A DNA stretch of 64,000 nt from SFTJ01 sp905210415 (GTDB taxonomy: Bacteria > Bacteroidota > Bacteroidia > Bacteroidales > Muribaculaceae). Location: NCBI GenBank assembly GCA_902476295.1, contig CABSDC010000001.1, positions 1 to 64,000 of the forward strand, written 5' to 3'. This document shows, piece after piece, positions 61,044 through 64,000 of this stretch. The notes under the pieces are model-generated. The model saw only the letters and a program-made list of their open reading frames with translations. It was not told where the DNA came from and ran no database searches. Position numbers and translations under genes: made by a program. Within the stretch, counting starts at the first letter, position 1. Every line of letters begins with the position of its first letter.

Positions 61044-61074
61044 CAAAAATAGTGAATTTTTCGTGACGGAGCAA
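61044..61074 (-). promoter_or_regulatory. promoter of the cdsA operon
   Basis: On the - strand TTG (61074-61072), 20-base spacer, TATTTTTG (61051-61044), 30 bases before the cdsA ATG. Confidence 0.75.
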
Positions 61075-61152
61075 TGCTTACCACATATTAATAACACGGC
61101 AAAGCTGCAATAATGTGCGGGAAGTCGGCTCTGAAGCAATTGCGTAATAGTG

Positions 61153-62478
61153 CTATCGTGCTTTTATGGTGTGTTCATCTGCAATGGTGCCGTTGTGAAG
61201 ATTGTGGACTCGGATGATAAGATTTTTGCCTTCAACCAATCCTTCAATCACTGTTGGAAAATGCTTTTCGGAGTCAAGTTTTGGGCCACCTCCAACGATT
61301 TGAGCCCACTTTCTATTATTGTCAGGAGCATTGAAGTGATATCGATGCTGGTGTGCGCACACAATAAGTTGGCAGCCGGCTTTCTGTAGCAGCGGTGTCC
61401 ATAATTTAGCACAAGTGCGTTGCCACATAGCAAAGTTGTGCGTGTATGCAGGGTCGGTGTCGGCAGGAGCAACATCGCCCGGATTGTATTTCGGGTTGGC
61501 CTCAAAAAGCGGGATGTGGCAGAACGCAACCAAAAATGGGGCGTTTGCAATTTCTTTGCGTTTAAGAGCATCGCGCAGCCATTCCACTTGTGCCTCACGA
61601 TAGGGTTGGCTTGCGAAAAGACCTGCGAATAAGGGGTTGGTGTCTTGCTTGTCTTCTCCGGTGTCGAGACCGATGAGAGCAATATCGCCCAATCTAACCG
61701 CGAAATTCCTGCCCAAATCCCAGTCGCGGCTAAGGCGTTCTTCAGGTTGTCGATACATCCACACGCGTTCGAGGTGGCGATTAGCCAAACCTCTAAGATC
61801 GTGATTGCCTGGACAAAACAGGTATGGTGTGTCGGCGGCATAAGTCGTTTCGTTGATTTCTGGTTTTAGGAAGATGCGTTTCTGTGCATCAACGGTTTCC
61901 TCGGTATTGCAGGCATCGCCGTTCCATATTACGCACGACGGTGTAATGGCGCTGATTTTTTGAATGGCTTTGCTAAATGTATTCCAATGGGCGTGAGTGT
62001 CGTTGATTACGCAAAAGTGAGATGATGTTTTTTTGCCAGCAGTGGTGAAAGAGTGAATTTCGCTCTCTGTGACATGGTCGGCAATTTTCATGTTGTAGCC
62101 ACCGCCATAGTTGATTCTGTCGGCGCCAATGCGATAATAATATTTTGTGGATGGTTTTAAACCGGTTAGGCGAATTTGAATAATGTCTTTGTCCATTCCG
62201 GTTGTGCGAAATCCGCCACATTTCACGAGTTTTGCGTCAGATAAATCGGGACGTTCTCCGTATTCCACAAAACCGTTTGCCATGTCAGTAACGCTGAATG
62301 TGATTCCAATGCTTGTTTCTGCAAAGTTTTGTAGCATTGGGGCGCTGTCAATTAGTTTTCCGCTTTTCGCTTTTGTTAGTCCGTTGGCGAAGGTAGCAGC
62401 CGAAGCCTCGGCATATGGTGCGATTGCTAAAGCTGCAGCAGCTAAAGCCGTGTCTTTAATAAAGTCTCTTCTGTCCAT
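61153..62478 (-). CDS. exported metallophosphoesterase with N-terminal Fn3-like domain
   Basis: 441 residues. The N-terminus has a twin-arginine pattern (MDRRDFIKDTALAAAALAIAPYAEA), suggesting Tat export. About 50-150 is a purple-acid-phosphatase-type Fn3-like domain (GLKPSTKYYYRIGADRI); about 155-420 is a calcineurin-like phosphoesterase with metal-site motifs VINDTHAHW, WNGDACN (in place of GDxxD), FCPGNHDLRG, FCHIPLF and CAHQHRYHFN. Probably a periplasmic phosphatase or nuclease. It has its own promoter and stands alone between htpG and the cdsA operon. Substrate unknown. Confidence 0.88.
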   Translation of the reverse strand: MDRRDFIKDTALAAAALAIAPYAEASAATFANGLTKAKSGKLIDSAPMLQNFAETSIGITFSVTDMANGFVEYGERPDLSDAKLVKCGGFRTTGMDKDIIQIRLTGLKPSTKYYYRIGADRINYGGGYNMKIADHVTESEIHSFTTAGKKTSSHFCVINDTHAHWNTFSKAIQKISAITPSCVIWNGDACNTEETVDAQKRIFLKPEINETTYAADTPYLFCPGNHDLRGLANRHLERVWMYRQPEERLSRDWDLGRNFAVRLGDIALIGLDTGEDKQDTNPLFAGLFASQPYREAQVEWLRDALKRKEIANAPFLVAFCHIPLFEANPKYNPGDVAPADTDPAYTHNFAMWQRTCAKLWTPLLQKAGCQLIVCAHQHRYHFNAPDNNRKWAQIVGGGPKLDSEKHFPTVIEGLVEGKNLIIRVHNLHNGTIADEHTIKAR

Positions 62479-62502
62479 ATTGTAGTGATACTATTATACC
62501 AC

Positions 62503-62533
62503 CAAAGTTAAGGAAAAAACGTTGCCGATGCAA
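62503..62533 (-). promoter_or_regulatory. promoter of the metallophosphoesterase gene
   Basis: On the - strand TTG (62533-62531), 20-base spacer, TAACTTTG (62510-62503), 24 bases before the ATG at 62478. Confidence 0.75.
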
Positions 62534-62571
62534 AGAATTTCAGTTGCAATCAGTCGACACATTCGTGGGCG

Positions 62572-62613
62572 CAAAAAAAGCAAAAGGAGAAAAGCCAAGA
62601 GGCTAATCTCCTT
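62572..62613 (-). terminator. terminator of htpG
   Basis: On the - strand AAGGAGA...TCTCCTT (62613-62584) with an inner GCC/GGC pair, then TTTTGCTTTTTTT. It lies 46 bases after the htpG stop. Confidence 0.85.
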
Positions 62614-62659
62614 GTGGGGTATTATTTCGTCTTAGAAATAATCTTTTGTAGAAGGGTGG

Positions 62660-64000
62660 TTATAGCAAATCGATGCTGCGCTTCAAGAATCTGTTGAGGG
62701 CTTCGCCCTTAAGCAAGCCATTGCTAAGAAGTGCGATGTCTACAAGTTGCTTAACAGTGTCTTGACCGTTGGCCCATTCGGTGACTGCCACGCGTTCTTG
62801 TTCGCGCAATTCGTGAGCGCGTTTCTCTTTTTCATCAACTTCTTTTTGCTTGTCGGCAGGGAGTCCCTTGTAGTCCTTGTCGGTGTCGCGAATTGCTTTG
62901 ATTTCACTGTTCACAACGGTGAGTTCATCCTCAATAGGAGAAACCTTAGCGTCGAGTGCGTCCTTAGCAGCGTCCATCACTTTCTTCACAGCTCGGTGCT
63001 CGGTGTTGAGAGTGACTATGTAGTTGTCGGGGAAATCGCCGTAGAAGCTCATGCCAGGTTGCAAAGCAGCCATTTCCTTCATGCGTCGCATGTATTCGCT
63101 TTGAGTGACAACTACAGGGGAGTCTTCGTTGTCAAGCGCAGCGAATGCGATGGTGAATTCAGATTTATCGATGTTTGGAATCTGCGAACGGAACACAGTG
63201 GTGAGCACGTTGCGTTGCTTATCGCTGAGGTTTGCTTCCTTGGCATTTTCCTTCTTGATGAGGTTTTCAATAACATCAGAGTCAACACGCACGAAGTGAG
63301 ATTTTTCAACCTTCTGTTCGAGAGTGCCAACAAATGCGCTGTCGAGCTGACCGTTCATGATGAGCACATTGTAGCCCTTGTTGATAGCAGCTTGGATGTA
63401 GGCATATTGAGCCTCCTTATCGGTAGCGTAAAGCACCACGAGGTTGTCATCTTTGTCGGTTTGTGAAGCCTCAATGAGTTTCTTGTAGTCGTCGAGGTGA
63501 TAATATTTGCCTTCAGTGTCTTCAAGAAGCATAAATTTGAGAGCCGAATCGCAGAACTTCTCATCGGTGAGCATACCATACTCGATGAAAATCTTGATGT
63601 CGTTCCATTTTTCCTCGAAGTTCTTGGCGTCGTTCTTTGCGATTTCAGCCAAGCGTTGAGAAACCTTTTTAGTAATATAAGAGGAGATTTGCTTTACGCG
63701 AGAGTCGCTTTGCAGGTATGATCGAGAGACATTCAATGGAATGTCTGGAGAGTCGATTACACCTTGTAAGAGCATCAAGAAATCAGGCACAACGCCTTCA
63801 ACGCTATCGGTTACGAACACGCGGTTGCAATAGAGTTGGATGCGATCCTTGCGTATGTCAAGGTTGTTCTTGATCTTTGGGAAGTAGAGCACACCTGTGA
63901 GGTTGAAAGGGAAGTCAACATTAAGGTGAATCCAGAAAAGAGGGTCTTCTTGGCCAGGCTGTATGGCGTGGTAGAACGAAATGTAGTCTTCGTCCTTGAG
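62660..64000 (-). CDS. htpG: molecular chaperone HtpG (Hsp90), 5' end outside the window
   Basis: The frame is open to the window edge, so 447 of roughly 680 residues are seen and the N-terminal ATPase domain is missing. The visible part begins LKDEDYISFYHAI and contains the middle-domain block YFPKIKNNLDIRKDRIQLYCNRVFV split over conserved positions, SVEGVVPDFLMLLQGVIDSPDIPLNVSR, and the C-terminal dimerisation domain ending NRFLKRSIDLL. The apparent ATG/GTG start at 63892 is internal (it is the Val of GVLYFPK). ATP-driven folding chaperone of the cytoplasm. Coding for the middle and C-terminal domains is intact. Confidence 0.95.
   Translation of the reverse strand, partial: LKDEDYISFYHAIQPGQEDPLFWIHLNVDFPFNLTGVLYFPKIKNNLDIRKDRIQLYCNRVFVTDSVEGVVPDFLMLLQGVIDSPDIPLNVSRSYLQSDSRVKQISSYITKKVSQRLAEIAKNDAKNFEEKWNDIKIFIEYGMLTDEKFCDSALKFMLLEDTEGKYYHLDDYKKLIEASQTDKDDNLVVLYATDKEAQYAYIQAAINKGYNVLIMNGQLDSAFVGTLEQKVEKSHFVRVDSDVIENLIKKENAKEANLSDKQRNVLTTVFRSQIPNIDKSEFTIAFAALDNEDSPVVVTQSEYMRRMKEMAALQPGMSFYGDFPDNYIVTLNTEHRAVKKVMDAAKDALDAKVSPIEDELTVVNSEIKAIRDTDKDYKGLPADKQKEVDEKEKRAHELREQERVAVTEWANGQDTVKQLVDIALLSNGLLKGEALNRFLKRSIDLL

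Noticed and set aside
62660..63892. Complete 410-residue htpG starting at 63892
   Set aside because: The frame and the similarity continue to the window edge; the GTG is an internal Val codon.

Overview
The window is chromosomal DNA of a member of the order Bacteroidales (phylum Bacteroidota); the gene content looks like a gut Muribaculaceae, Prevotellaceae or Bacteroidaceae relative, but the family is not fixed by what I can see. The main clues are an LpxC-FabZ fusion, a DAHP synthase-chorismate mutase fusion, the moxR-batABCDE aerotolerance-type operon, a GIN-domain lipoprotein encoded with an ECF sigma factor and anti-sigma factor, PorT-like and DUF3332-like proteins, and many start-proximal TAnnTTTG boxes with TTG about 19-20 bases upstream, which is the Bacteroidetes housekeeping promoter pattern. 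There is no rRNA, tRNA, CRISPR array, intact transposase or prophage. Almost all of it is core genome.

Layout. 1-708 is gene-poor and holds two 113-base direct repeats bounded by an inverted 20-base copy. 709-4122 (-) is lpxD-lpxC/fabZ-lpxA (lipid A). 4154-8281 (-) is a Phe/Tyr operon (pheA, aminotransferase, DAHPS-chorismate mutase, tyrA) preceded by what looks like a complete transcription attenuator with an aromatic leader peptide. 8466-10825 (-) is the GIN lipoprotein/ECF sigma/anti-sigma/small secreted protein cluster. 11007-12646 (+) encodes two HU-family proteins, the second with a membrane segment and a LysM-like domain. 12853-22005 (+) is moxR, DUF58, DUF4381-like, batA, batB, batC, batD (apparently frameshifted), batE and a PAP2 phosphatase.

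22120-38208 (+) is a dense run: a small DNA-binding protein, a tiny membrane protein, dxs, trkA, trkH, ftsK, a LolA-like protein, trxB, a Sua5/YrdC protein, a polyprenyl-phosphate sugar transferase, a ClC channel with CBS domains, fmt and an ArnT/GT39-like transferase, meeting a convergent GtrB-like GT2 gene. 39399-43022 (+) groups an alpha/beta hydrolase, a membrane-anchored MurF-like ligase and a D-Ala-D-Ala ligase-family enzyme. 43120-44688 has an HsdR-N-like protein divergent from holA. 44791-52406 (-) is a run of two adjacent DnaG-type genes (one catalytically degenerate), metY, a LysM/periplasmic-binding fusion and a PorT-like barrel. 52576-56908 (+) is a tandem pair of TPR sensor histidine kinases, the first broken by two apparent single-base insertions. 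56991-62478 (-) has a DUF3332 lipoprotein, an MltF-like transglycosylase, purM, cdsA and a metallophosphoesterase; htpG runs off the right edge.

The most interesting items are the aromatic leader peptide/attenuator in front of pheA (8078-8281), the paired primases (48859-52406) and the HU-membrane-LysM protein (11297-12646).
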